64,000 nucleotides of DNA, taken from Podarcis raffonei (Eukaryota > Chordata > Lepidosauria > Squamata > Lacertidae). Under the pieces are notes generated by a model. The model made no database searches. It was not told the origin of the DNA and worked only from the letters and a program-made list of their open reading frames with translations. The first letter of the stretch is position 1. Every line of letters starts with the position of its first letter. Shown here piece after piece: positions 31,200-42,652 of the stretch. Location: contig NC_070613.1 in NCBI RefSeq assembly GCF_027172205.1, positions 26,252,001-26,316,000 on the forward strand, written 5' to 3'. Position numbers and translations under genes: made by a program.

Positions 31200-32640
31200 T
31201 TCCTTTTGTTATCGTTTACTAGAGATTTCAAGAGTGGCATCCTTCCATCAGTGCGGGAGAAGAACGTATAAAACTACATGTGTTTGCTTTCCTGAAATAT
31301 TTTGGGCAGAAATATTTAAAATCACTAAGACTGTAAAGTGATTTATCAGTAGCAGTGCTAAGTTGAAGCATGGCAATGACATAGTCTCTATCCTGGATGC
31401 CCCAAAGATGAACAGAGGAAAAGGGAAGAGATAAATGAGTTAGACAACAGTGGCAAAAATGGGGTCTGGAAATTAACATAGTGGCTGGCAAAGAATGCCT
31501 TTTAGTGGAGCAGACATGTAAATGGTGAATGTTTGTCATTTCTACAGCCATAGATAATCCAAGATAAACAAAACTCAAATTTTGCACTACGGAATTACAC
31601 ATTCTTGATCAGAATAAATTATGTCTGCCTAAATTAGACTGAACTCCTCACCTCTTTTGAGCAGGGACACTAAAAATGGTTGATTAAAGATGGCTGCAAC
31701 TGAATTGGAAAGGAAGCAAAGGCCACTAAGTCTTCCCACATAATCAGATCAGCTTTGGGATGGCTTCCTAATATGGTGCTGAATAATCTGCTGCAACGAT
31801 GCCCCAGGAATAAGTAGCACTTATCCCCCCAGCTTCCTTGCTACTACCAACCTTCACATTAAAAATAAACAGATCACAGGAAAATGAGGCTTTTAAAGCG
31901 ACAACGATGAAACCATGTTTGGAATGCTGTGGTGTATAATACACATGCAAGCTAGCAGCTGGGTTCCAAAGGATTACATCAGAAGTGAAATTCTACTTGT
32001 GTGGGTGTAAGATTGTACTGTAGGGTGGGAATTATTATTAGTAGTAATAATAAATTTATTACTTATACGGGGTTGCCCCAGCTACTCTGGGTGGCTTCCA
32101 ACATATCCTCTGTCTCCCCTCTCCCCACCCCTGTCAAGTTGTATCAGAAACAGTCTGGAAGGGGGATTCTGACGAGAATAATAACCCCAGTCCCTTTGAA
32201 CGTGCTTAGCTGGTTATGTCGTGTCTTGGAATTTGGCTATTTTGCTGCTTCAGATTTGAGTTTCCAGGTCAGACTCACAGGTGGATAGTGATAGCCAGGT
32301 CTTAAAAGCTGCCTTCTGGAAATGCTGTAGCTGAGACTTTTTAAGAAAACAAGAGTTTTGAGATCAGGCATCCATTATTATGCTTTAGGGGAAAGCTGGA
32401 CACGCAATTCTTAAAAAGAGAGGCAGAGAATATATAGATTGCGCAGCAGCTGGCATATTCAAAAGGGTAAGAGAAAACTGATAACCAAGAAGCCTCTGAA
32501 GAGATGCAGAGTGTCCTATTCCAGCATCAGTTCCTTTCCAGTAACGCGCGATGGAGCTGGAGAAAACAACTTGAAATACAATCAGAAAGAGGAAGCACCC
32601 GGAACAATAGAGTAGGAAGAGTGATCTCTGGGAATTGTAG
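31200..32640. other. GTPBP10-CLDN12 intergenic sequence
   Basis: No gene recognised. It holds a reversed CR1/L2-like end (32029-32113). A minus-strand frame of about 120 codons at 31228-31602 has no recognisable domain and is probably fortuitous. Confidence 0.45.
32029..32113 (-). mobile_element. CR1/L2-like LINE 3' end, short fragment
   Basis: (ATT)n then TATACGGGGTTGCCCCAGCT and CTCTGGGTGGCTTCCAACAT, the reverse of the 29262 family end. Confidence 0.65.
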
Positions 32641-32824
32641 TCTTTAGAGAGGACGGTGAAACGAAGAGCATTGCAGGAGGAGACTACAATCCCAGAAGCC
32701 TTTGGGCACACCTGGAAAAGGCAGCCGCTTCCTGAAAAGCCGACACTGGGAATCCTCAGCGTCAACAAGAGGGGGAAGAGAAATTGGATGCTTGAAAATT
32801 AAGTCCCTCGAGCGTGGGAAGGGG
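32640..32824 (+). other. Possible untranslated first exon of CLDN12
   Basis: Moderately GC-rich sequence ending at a good splice donor, GGGAAGGGG|GTGAGT at 32825. It sits upstream of CLDN12, whose coding exon has its own acceptor at 36755, so at least one upstream exon must exist. The left edge and true promoter are not determined. Confidence 0.35.
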
Positions 32825-32919
32825 GTGAGTACGGTGGAGATAATCTCTCCTGCATTTATTTATATGTGAGCCATTGCTCCTTCCAGAGAGGCTGGATTTC
32901 ATTAGAATCATACGTCACT

Positions 32920-33072
32920 ACGGACCGATAAGGTGTAATTTCCATTGAAATAGATGGGATTTACTTCGGCGTAGATGTATTTTAACAGCACAGTCCTATG
33001 CATATCTGCTCAGAAGGAAGTCTCAGTGAGTTCAATGGGACTTACTCCCAGATAAGTATTAGAATACACCCT
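32920..33072. repeat. Dispersed repeat, 8037 family
   Basis: GGGATTTACTTCGGCGTAGA, CTGCTCAGAAGGAAGTCTCA and TTCAATGGGACTTACTCCCA. Confidence 0.5.
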
Positions 33073-34850
33073 AAAGATCGATGGCATGAACATATAAACA
33101 CCTGGCATGAAATATTACCTTTAAAAATAAATGAATGAATTGGTCCTTCTCTGATACTCTGGTTTGGGGTGAACACTCGAACATGGGGCGATCAATAGGA
33201 GATTCCGGGCAGCGCAAAGGAAGTGATTCTTCAAACAACCCATAATTATTTTGTGGGATCTGCTGCAGCCTGCTTGATACAGCGATGGCTTCTATCTCAG
33301 ATTGTTTTAAAAGGGGATCAGAAATATTCATGGAAGAAAAAATTACCAGTGGCTGCTATTCATGATGGCTATATGCAGCCTTCAGGTTTTTGAGTCAGTA
33401 CGCCTCACCAATTGCTGGGAATCACAAAAGGGGAGAGTTTTCGTGTCCTGCTTGTGCGATTCATGTGCTTGATCATTGTGGACACTCAATTGAACAGACC
33501 TTTGTTCTGATCCAGGTCTTCTTACGTTCTTCTCTTTGTGTTTGTATTTCGAGTGGTTTGATACTTATTATGCTCTGAGTCACAGTTTAGCCCACACACC
33601 GGGACTTGCTTGTGAGTTGTTCCTTCTCTTTAGTCATCATTAGTAACGCAAGCAAAGTGACTGTCTTTTTATAGTTTCTGTACAGTGTTTTTGAAGGTTT
33701 CAAAACGGTGATTACAACCGGCTTCTCACCTCCCTTGAGTGCGATAACCCATAATTGAAGGTGAAACAGTTCAGATGCTGGCCGCAGTAAAACCAGTATA
33801 AACATCACATTATGTTCAAATACACTTATCACAAGTTTTGACCCAGTTATTAGCACGTTAATGCTGCACATAAATAATCAATGCACATCATATGTGGTTC
33901 CCTCTACATTCTCAAATTGATCTTGCATCCTTTTAATTATGAACTATGGTGATTAAACCCAAGCTCAGCATGGAAAAAAACTTCACTTGTTGAATTTCTT
34001 CTTGTGTATCTGTTAGAGATGCATGATCCTTGCCAGATAAAGATTGGCAACTGTACTATGTTTTTACAAGTTGATATGAAGCACTGGCTTTTCATATTTA
34101 AGGTTAGATCTTACATGCAGAGGGTGGCAGGTTGTACCATATGCACACTTAAGTGCATGTCTGCAGTGCATATATACAGCACTCCACGCAGTCAGGAATG
34201 CTGAAGAAATATGGTTTCTGATCACCTGGAGTGTTGCCTACATGTGTATGAGAAGCACAACATAGATGTGAATTTGAGCATCTCAGGTGAAGTCTGCAGC
34301 CTCCCTTTGTACATAAATGACTTGCACAAGCAGAAGATCCGAGCCAGGCTTGTATCTCATAAAAAAGTATTACTCATCTGTACAACACTTTTGGGTGCAG
34401 AGTGTTCTACAATACATGTGCCCTTAGGATAGGTATTGAGGAGCAAAGGTAGAAAAACAGCAAAACTTTTCTCTTTTGACGACTCATAGGAAGAAATGTA
34501 ACACTGTCTTAGTTTGGGAAGAGTTGAGTATGAAGATGTGTTGATGGAACTCCTTCCCACAGGCTTAGCACTTTTGGAGGTCAACTATTACTGAATATTC
34601 CCCTATATAAAAAACTGGCATTGTGCAATCAGGGGAGCTTTGGATCTTGGGAAGCTGGCTCCATCCAAGAATTCATCTTGGCCCCTGTTCCTTCTGTCCA
34701 ATCTCTATAGCAGTGATTCACTCCAACATGTTACCAGTAATTGTGACGATAATGAAGGGTTTTGAAGTGCTTTATATAAGTGAAGACTAGTTTGCTATAT
34801 CTGTTGTAGTTGTATTTTCTCCAGAATTAATTTGTTGTCCCCCCCCCCAG
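33073..34850. other. Intergenic or CLDN12 5' intron sequence
   Basis: Non-repetitive AT-rich sequence without a recognisable gene. Short frames on both strands lack any familiar domain. Confidence 0.4.
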
Positions 34851-34917
34851 ATCTATTAGAATTGTTCTACTACTTGCAAGAGTTCTGCTGTTATTCTGGA
34901 TTTGGTTAAATCTCTTG
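34851..34917 (+). other. Possible 67 nt untranslated exon of CLDN12
   Basis: Bounded by a strong acceptor (TTTGTTGTCCCCCCCCCCAG) and a strong donor (TTG|GTAAGTTT). It contains several stops in all frames, so it would be 5' UTR. It is inferred from splice signals alone. Confidence 0.4.
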
Positions 34918-35039
34918 GTAAGTTTGTTCTTCTAAGACTTTAGAACAGGTTCCCAAACTGTTCTGAGTTTATTTTTTTTTAAAAAAAAATTTTCCAATAC
35001 AAAATTAAAAAAATAAAAATCCAACTACATATCCATATA

Positions 35040-35265
35040 CAGTGGTACCTCAGGTTACATACGCTTCAGGTTACAGACTCCGCTAACCCAGAAATAGTGC
35101 TTCAGGTTAAGAACTTTGCTTCAGGATGAGAACAGAAATCGTGCTCTGGCAGCGTGGCGGCAGCAGGAGGCCCCATTAGCTAAAGTGGTGCTTCAGGTTA
35201 AGAACAGTTTCAGGTTAAGTACGGACCTCCGGAACGAATTAAGTACTTAACCCGAGATACCACTG
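35040..35265 (+). mobile_element. Tigger/pogo-like MITE, copy 3
   Basis: 226 bp, CAGTGGTACCTCAGGTTA to GATACCACTG, flanked by TA, with the same GC-rich core (GGCCCCATTAGCTAAAGTGG) as the copies at 9457 and 12331. Confidence 0.87.
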
Positions 35266-35685
35266 TACAGAGATTTCTCTGAATCTCAGGACTTCCCCCA
35301 ACCCCTTCCCTGGAGCCCTGATTTAAATATTTAAAACTGCATCTTCTTCCAAACTCTAACTTTTATATCAATCCATATTGTCCATGGTAATTGTTACACC
35401 ACAAGTGAAATCTGGTCTGAGTTTCAGTCATGTGATCTGTGGCCGTCTGTGGATTTCCGACTGAAGATGGGAGATGACATATCAACCCCTTAAATATTTG
35501 TGGTGATTTTTATTTCTATTGCTTCTTTTACGTTGTATGTATTGTATTTTATTTTTATTTCAAGTTGAATTCTGTGGAATGCAATAAAATACAAAATATA
35601 AAAAATCTAGCACAAATCTAGCATCTAGCACAATGGCTACACCAGGCAGAAAAATAATTGTCACCCACCAATACACTCAGCGCGG

Positions 35686-36043
35686 GATGCGGTTGGCGCT
35701 GTGGGTAAAACCTCAGCGCCTAGGACTTGCCGATCACATGGTCGGCAGTTCGAATCCCCGCGGCGGGGTGCGCTCCCGTCGTTCGGTCCCAGCACCTGCC
35801 AACCTAGCAGTTCGAAAGCACCCCCGGGTGCAAGTAGATAAATAGGGACCGCTTACCAGCGGGAAGGTAAACGGCGTTTCCGTGTGCTGCGATGGCTCGC
35901 CAGATGCAGCTTGTCACGCTGGCCATGTGACCCGGAATTTTCTGCGGACAGCGCTGGCTCCCGGCCTCTAGAGTAAGATGAGTGCACAACCCTAGAGTCT
36001 GGGAAGACTGGCCCGTACGGGCAGGGGTACCTTTACCTTTAAT
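35686..36043 (+). repeat. Squamate tRNA-derived SINE, copy 3 (full length)
   Basis: Head GGATGCGGTTGGCGCTGTGG, GTCGGCAGTTCGAATCCCC, body CTGCCAACCTAGCAGTTCGA, GGGAAGGTAAACGGCG and CTGGCCATGTGACCC, and tail GGTACCTTTACCTTT. Head-first orientation on the plus strand. The good match between A/B boxes and consensus suggests a fairly young copy. Confidence 0.88.
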
Positions 36044-36755
36044 ACCCTCAGCAAATTTTAAATGGTCCATGAGTGGAAAATGTTTGGGAAACACTGCTTT
36101 AGAAAGAGCTTCTCCCAACATGCAACTGAAGGCATATTAAGACATTAATCTCTGATCATACATAATAAATGCTGGTGTCTGTAAAGACTTATTCTCAGCT
36201 TAGATCTTTATCAACTTAATTTGATCCTTATCAGTATGCAAAAGACTCAGTATTATGGTTGCAGGGTCCCTCCCCTCTTCACACACATTATTAAATAAGC
36301 ATGAAACCTAGCTATAACCTAACTATAGCTGGATAGTTTGGTGAGAGGCCCAGGGAATGACAAACAAGCTACACCGGATCTCCTTTGCTATACCAGCTAC
36401 GCCTGCTGTTTTTTAATTACCCACAAGTAGCTTCTGATTCTGAAAAAAGTATTATTTAATAAGAGTGGCCCATTGGAGCAGAGCCTCCTGCACAACCCAA
36501 GCGCCAATGTGCATTCTTCAGAATTCAGTTTACTTTATATTTCAAGACTGTCAGTCATTTCTCCCTCATTATGGTTAAAAAAAGGGGTCGATCAGAATAT
36601 TTCTTTATTATTTCTTTATCTCATACAATTTATAGATTCGATTATGATTTTTTTAAAAACCACCCCAACATCGCAGCAGTTTATAAAACAATTATTGTAA
36701 AAACAGCTATTCAGAGAATAAATCTTGATGATTTAGTAAAGTTTTTTCCCCCCAG

Positions 36756-37514
36756 GTGGCATTTTTGTTGGCTAAGATGGGTTGCCGTGATGTCCATGCT
36801 GCGACAGTCCTCGCCTTCCTTTCTGGTACAGCTGCCTTATCTGGACTTATTGCCGCGGCTCTGCTGCCTAACTGGAGACAGATGCGACTCTTCACCTATA
36901 ACAAGAATGAGAAGAATGTCACCGTGTACACTGGGCTCTGGATTAAGTGTGTTCGCTTTGATGGCAGCAAAGACTGCGTCATCTACGACACCGAGTGGTA
37001 CACAGCAGTTGACCAGCTGGATTTACGCGTCCTCCAGTTTGCTCTCCCCATAAGCATGTTAACCACTGTCTTGGCTCTGTTTCTCTGTTTGATTGGCATG
37101 TGTAATACCGCCTTCATAACCACAGTGCCCAACATCAAGCAGGCCAGATGTCTCATAAACAGTGCGGGCTGCCATCTTGTGGCCGGCCTCTTCTTTCTTC
37201 TTGCATGTGTCATTTGCCTGACGCCATCTATCTGGGTCATCTTTCATAACCAAGAACTGAACAAGAAATACGAACCAGTTTTTTCCTTTGACATCTCTGT
37301 GTTTATTGCCATTGCCAGTGCAGGAGGCTTACTGTTTACAGCCATCCTCTTATTCCTTTGGTATTGTGCATGCAAAACGCTTCCTTCCCCTTTCTGGCAG
37401 CCTCTGTATCCTCATGCGCCCAGTGTGCATAGTTACGCCTCCCAACCTTATTCTGCACGGTCACGCCACTCTGCCATTGAAATTGACATTCCAGTTGTTA
37501 CACACGCTTCCTAA
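36756..37514 (+). CDS. CLDN12: Claudin-12 (coding region 36777-37514)
   Basis: Four-span tight-junction protein with roles reported in paracellular calcium passage. The exon opens at 36756 after TTTTTTCCCCCCCAG. The coding part, 36777-37514 (TAA), gives 245 residues (human 244), all in one exon as in mammals. The start is Met at 36777 ([12 protein letters not shown]), which matches the human start; an in-frame ATG-less extension upstream is UTR. The claudin signature is present in the first extracellular loop: Trp33, Gly53-Leu54-Trp55, Cys58 and Cys67. Four hydrophobic segments lie near 10-30, 86-110, 131-156 and 176-204. NVT at 47-49 is a possible glycosylation site. The tail ends THAS, without the PDZ-binding YV of classical claudins, as is known for claudin-12. 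The sequence is highly similar to human throughout. Confidence 0.97.
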   Translation: MAFLLAKMGCRDVHAATVLAFLSGTAALSGLIAAALLPNWRQMRLFTYNKNEKNVTVYTGLWIKCVRFDGSKDCVIYDTEWYTAVDQLDLRVLQFALPISMLTTVLALFLCLIGMCNTAFITTVPNIKQARCLINSAGCHLVAGLFFLLACVICLTPSIWVIFHNQELNKKYEPVFSFDISVFIAIASAGGLLFTAILLFLWYCACKTLPSPFWQPLYPHAPSVHSYASQPYSARSRHSAIEIDIPVVTHAS

Positions 37515-40500
37515 ATGATAAGCTGGAGAAGCCAAGTGCCTGCTCGTTCTGTCCTTCGCCAAGGCACTGCAGGTGAAGTGTTTTCCCCATTCCCTCAGAG
37601 ACATCTAAAAATGTTTTACAAGGCTAGGTGAGAAAAAATTGCTATTGTAACTTGATAGCTTTTCCAATTTCTCTATCTATCTGCAGAGATAGGAATGTAG
37701 TTAGGTAAGTGAGCCATAATATTAGAATTCTACTTGTTTTGATATTGAAGCTGTTCACAAGTTTCTAGTTCTCATTAAAACTGGTGGCGTGTGAATTCAT
37801 AGGTAAATTAAAGACTGGGACCTTTTTGCTTTTTATATTTTGAACTAGTTTCTTCCATGAATTGTACTACTGAAAAAAAACATGCCAGTGCTTGAAACTT
37901 TCATTTTTAAGTATTTATTGTCAGTCCAAATTTTTACCTAATTCAAAAATGCCTGGGCTGTAACAATGTTTACCGATAGCCATTTTGTTTTGTTTTTTGC
38001 TTATTTAGAAACATTTGTTTTGTTTAATTATTAAAAGAATCACCTTTAAATAAAAAGAAATATGTATATAAGCAGCATTATTCAAAATAATAATGAAAGC
38101 AAAAAGTGAACATCAATGATATTTGTGACTTTCCAGAAATTGACACCTAATCTAAAACAACCAGATTTTAATAAGATCATTCAAAGATAGCCATTTTGTA
38201 CTTTTTGAAAATGATAAACTTAGGGATGTTGATGATTCATTGTAATAATTCCCCCTATTGCAATAGCATAGTCTGCATTTGCTTTTAGGTTTAGGTGATA
38301 TTTCTTAAAGGCTACATCTTTCTCTTTTTAAACATAGGAGGTGACCAGAATCCATTTACAATTAAATTTTACATAGTACAATACCGATAATTCAAATAGT
38401 CTCGGAATTATCTAAAGTTCACCAAAACTAGAAATCTATATTAATAGGTCCCCTCTGCTAGACATTTAAAGCAGGATCGGGGTCTCCTAACAACACTCAG
38501 CACCCTTAACAAACGACCGTTCCCTTCAGGAGGAAGCCATGACTCTTTAAACTGGAGTGATACCTCTTTAAATGGGGCCATAGAATGCTATTATATTTTG
38601 ATATATAGTTATATTGGGCTTTCTGGGTTATTTATTTATAACAAGGATTTTTGGATAACCCAAATTCCTGTTGCTGTAACTTAAAAAAAAATCAGAATTA
38701 TTTTAAACACCTTATAAGTTCGAATGAAATCTGCTGCACTGTATTCATTGTTTGCTTAGCAATGCCCTTTGAGCTTTAGACTGTGTTACTAAATTAGGAT
38801 TATTTTTATGGTTTGCTGTATTGAAAATGGGCCCCTGAATTAATAGTAACACTAGTGATTTCACAGTATTTTTATATAAATAATTTTGAAGATGAGATTA
38901 TTGTTAGAGGCAGTGTTTGACTTGACTTTTTTAAAGGACTTCTGGTGCTGTAGCTTTTCATGTAGGTCAGACTTCTCCATCTCTGACCTTGGTCTTTCCC
39001 CCTATTCATTAGGAATCAGGTATTTGGCTTGTATTCAGGTAATTTTTTCCCATTTGGTGGTATTTATGCCTTTTGAATAATGAAAAAAATACTAGCAGGT
39101 ATCAGCTATCAAGGTTTATTTTAAGTATTCAGAAATGTGGAGCATATAGTTTGAACTATTCCTTTTTTTAAAATCCACAAATGGTTCTGAACATACTCTG
39201 GAAACCAAGCCTTTACTCATTTGTTTTAGCTGAAGGAAAACCTGGTTTTCTTAGTTTGTTAGGGCTATATATTCTTAAATAGTTAGGCAAGTGTAAAAAT
39301 ATGATCAAATCAAAGCACTTATGAACATTCCATTTATAGAGAGATTTTTTCATCTTTCAAACTGGGTGCCTGCAAAAATTCTCTTTTTCTTTAAGCAGCA
39401 GAAGCTTAAGCTGAAGAAAACTCAGGATCTCGTTTTACAATTTGCATTCCTCTAAACCCAATTTCTGCGATGTGTTCCATACTGATGCTTACTGTGATTA
39501 AAATTTTAGGTAGATCAATCCCGAGTCACAGGAGAGTTTTTGTTTTGATTCAAAAATTCACTGAAACATGGCTACTTTGAAGTCTGTGGGGATTAGGAAC
39601 AGCAGTGTCCTATTGATTTGTTTACAGGTGAAAATTGAAAGCTTTGATAAGTGCTTTGCAGTTGCACTATGTAAAAATTCACCACATGTGGTGAATTCAG
39701 TTTGCTTCAGACATTCACCGCTCATGTGATTGATGAATTCCCAAAGTATGAGGCAGGCCTTAACTTTTATGTACAGTTGTTGACAGAGGTATAATATCAA
39801 TGATGCTAGAAAATGAAATAATTGCATTCCCTTTTCCTTCTCTTTTCAGAGGTTATATATCCACTTGCTTGTTTTGTTGAAGATCCTGTGATTCTTTCAT
39901 AGGCATTTTGAAACTTAAAAATGTGCTGTGCAGCTTTCTTTGTTTTCCCTTCCTTCCGATGTACCAGTTCTTGATTTAACATTGATTTGTGTCCAATGAT
40001 GTGCAAGTGGAAGGCAGCTTGAAGAACCAAACTTCCTTCCACTGAAGCCCCCTAGACTCTTAAAAAGCCTCTCCAGATGATCAGCATGGGTTGTGCCACC
40101 CAGAACGGCAGTATGAAGGGCAAATTACCTAAAATCAGACACAAGAATCTTGCTCCAGTAGAGCTCCACTGAGTGCAAGATTTCTCTGTCTGATTTCATT
40201 TCATTCCTGCTTTCTGCTGCAGTTCTGTGAGATGCACCCAAAATCAACACCTTATGCTGTATCTGAAGTTTCAGTCAGCAAAGGAAGGGTGGCAGCCTGC
40301 ACTGTGCATGAATGATGCTGAGAGCTTCAAACGATAGTACTACATGGTTCAGTCATAATTCTATATGTGGTCCTTTTCTTTTAAAGCCATCTGCTACAGG
40401 AACTTAGTCTAGATGTTTGTATTTTCAAATTGGTAACTTTTTTTTAGTTTTCTGTTATGTGCTTGCCTTAACATTTTCTTTTTGACTGGTACTATTGGTG

Positions 40501-40900
40501 CTACGAGCCAAATGTATTAGCTGTTGTACATCATCCTTTAAAGACAAGGTTACCCCAAAATGCATACCTATTAAAAATTCTGAACCTGCTTCTGTATGCA
40601 AAAGCCCATGGATTTTATTTTAATTGTAAGCTGTTTCTTGAACTTTGATCTTGTTTAGCTTGTACCAAGAGAAAAATGTGAATTTCAATATTTGTTACAG
40701 AAAACAATTTTTCCATTTCTGTTCTTGTGTTCTGCATGAATATGTATCAATTTCTTCAGAATTCTCCTTTTGGCATTTAGTTATGCTTCGTTATGGTTTA
40801 CATTTTTTTTGTAAAAGAAAGTATGTATTTTTAATTATAAATGGTATTGTGCAACTGTGGCTTATTTCTATAGCTAGTTTTGAATAGTGATCAGTTCAGA
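37515..40900 (+). other. Probable long CLDN12 3' UTR and flank
   Basis: AT-rich, repeat-poor sequence directly after the CLDN12 stop. AATAAA at 38049-38054 and ATTAAA at 40570-40575 are candidate ends. The lack of repeats over 3 kb, in a repeat-dense window, supports a retained transcribed region, but the extent is inferred. Confidence 0.5.
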
Positions 40901-40964
40901 GAGCATAAAAGTTCAGGGTTCTCTAGTACAATGGCTGCTTGATTGCCCTCTAAGCAAACTTCAG

Positions 40965-41060
40965 TAACTAACTGTAACCCTATAGACATCTACTGGGAAG
41001 TAAGCCTAAATAAGATGAATGGGATACATCCAGTTAAATGAGTGTAGATTTGTACTACTA
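40965..41060. repeat. Dispersed repeat, 8037 family
   Basis: CTACTGGGAAGTAAGCCTAA, TGAATGGGATACATCC and neighbouring blocks, well diverged. Confidence 0.4.
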
Positions 41061-41920
41061 AGGAACATATTTACAGTGAGGACAAACATTATAAATGAGG
41101 TGGCAGTATTCTGAATCCACATTTGCAGTCTTGAAGAGACATCCCAGGAACTGAAATGTGTAGTCAAACTAAATCCAGCATGTTTGTTGAGCTGTCTCCT
41201 TCCATTACTATGGGGGTAAAGATGGGTGGGAGTAGAAGGAATTTGTGGGAAATGATGTGTCTATGGGGGGAAATGTTTGGTCTCAAATCTCTAAAGTACA
41301 CATAGGAACTGGCATCTATGAACCAACAGGGCTATCTCTGCACACAAAGCATGTCCTACTCATTGGTCACTAGTGTCCAAATAATATATAGTAAGCCCAC
41401 AACTTACGTGGGCGTTCCATTCAGGGAATCGTGCCTAAAGCCAAAACTGTGTATAGACGAAACACATTGGGTGCAATGGTGGGTGGGATTGCCAAAGCCT
41501 TTCCCCCCTTGGACATCTACCTCCTTTCCACCCTTTATTATTTATGCCGAGCGCTGAATGTGCACAAGTGCACGTTAAGTTGCAACTTGGAAGTCATACA
41601 GTGTTCAGTGGCCTTCAAGTATGCAAGGGATTTCAGCCTTCAAAAAAGCTAATAACACTCATGCCACATGCATTTCATAAAATTGAAGGATTTCTTGTCA
41701 ATGCTGCAAAGCAGACAAGGGCTCACTGGAAAGGAAAGTGGGGATCCCATTACACGTTTGTACTATATTGTAGCCTGAGAAGGGATGGAGAAACTTTCTG
41801 AGTCCAAGGACAAACCTTCCCATGTAGACTGACTTCAGAGGCTGCCAAGACAAAAGAGGGTTGAGCAATGGATGGGATTCTTTGCTTTGTAGTGTAGTCC
41901 AGCCCCACAATGAGACAGGG
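41061..41920. other. Intergenic sequence, nothing recognised
   Basis: Short overlapping frames on both strands with no domain. No repeat family that I can name. Confidence 0.4.
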
Positions 41921-41927
41921 TGTGAAT

Positions 41928-42131
41928 GGTTAGAGCGCTGGATTATGGCCCGAGAGACCAGGGTTCAAACCCCCACTCAGACATGATGGCTCACTAGGTG
42001 AGCGTGGGCCAGCCACTGACTCTCAGCCTAATCTACCTCACGGGGTTGCTGCGAGGATAAAATTGGGATACACTCACGTGCACCCCCTTGAGCTCCTTAG
42101 AGGAAAAGATGGCATATAGATATAATAAACG
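41928..42131 (+). repeat. tRNA-headed SINE (GAGACCAGGGTTC family)
   Basis: ATGGTTAGAGCGCTGGATTA and GAGACCAGGGTTCAAACCCC form a clear A and B box. The body CTACCTCACGGGGTTGCTGC and tail TAATAAAC follow. Best preserved of the four copies. Confidence 0.8.
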
Positions 42132-42199
42132 AAATGCGTCACACCATTTCGCACACGCGCTCCATCGGGCAAGCAAAAAACATGGCAGCTGAAAGATTC

Positions 42200-42652
42200 C
42201 GGCCCTGCAAAAAAAGCACTTGAGAAGAGCGCCGGGGAAGGGGCGTGGCCTATTCGTACTGAGGACCAGATGGACAGGACTTCACAGCCAACCACATTCG
42301 CCTGAGCCAGGGCTGGAGAAAGTATTCGGCAGGTGCCCTCCGTTATCCAGGACTCGGAACCCTGTTTGGGAAAGCGGGCGAATGAGGAGGCGGGCTGAAA
42401 GGGGCGGGCCTCGGCTTCCGAGGGAGGAGCGCAAAAGCACGGAAGCGGGCGGGACTCCCAGCTTCACCCTCTCTATAGGTGCCTCAGAGGGAAGTGGGCG
42501 GAGCGAGGAAGTTGTGCCCGAGACTGTGTCATTGCTCGCCCTGAGGCGGCCGGTGCGAGTGCGCTTGCGCAAGAGAAGGACCGATCTGTTCCTTAAATCA
42601 CCTGAGGAGGGGAGTGGACGGGGCCGCGCAGGCCGGCCGTGAGGGGAGGAAG
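42200..42652 (+). promoter_or_regulatory. CpG-rich PTTG1IP2 promoter region
   Basis: Strongly GC-rich with many CpG dinucleotides, including GGGCGG-type Sp1-like sites (for example GGGGCGGGCC near 42400 and GTGGGCGGAG near 42494). It extends through exon 1 into intron 1 to about 43040. No TATA box. Confidence 0.6.

Noticed and set aside
36571-37053. 160-codon frame overlapping CLDN12 in another frame
   Set aside because: Shadow of the strongly conserved claudin frame; it starts in intron sequence.
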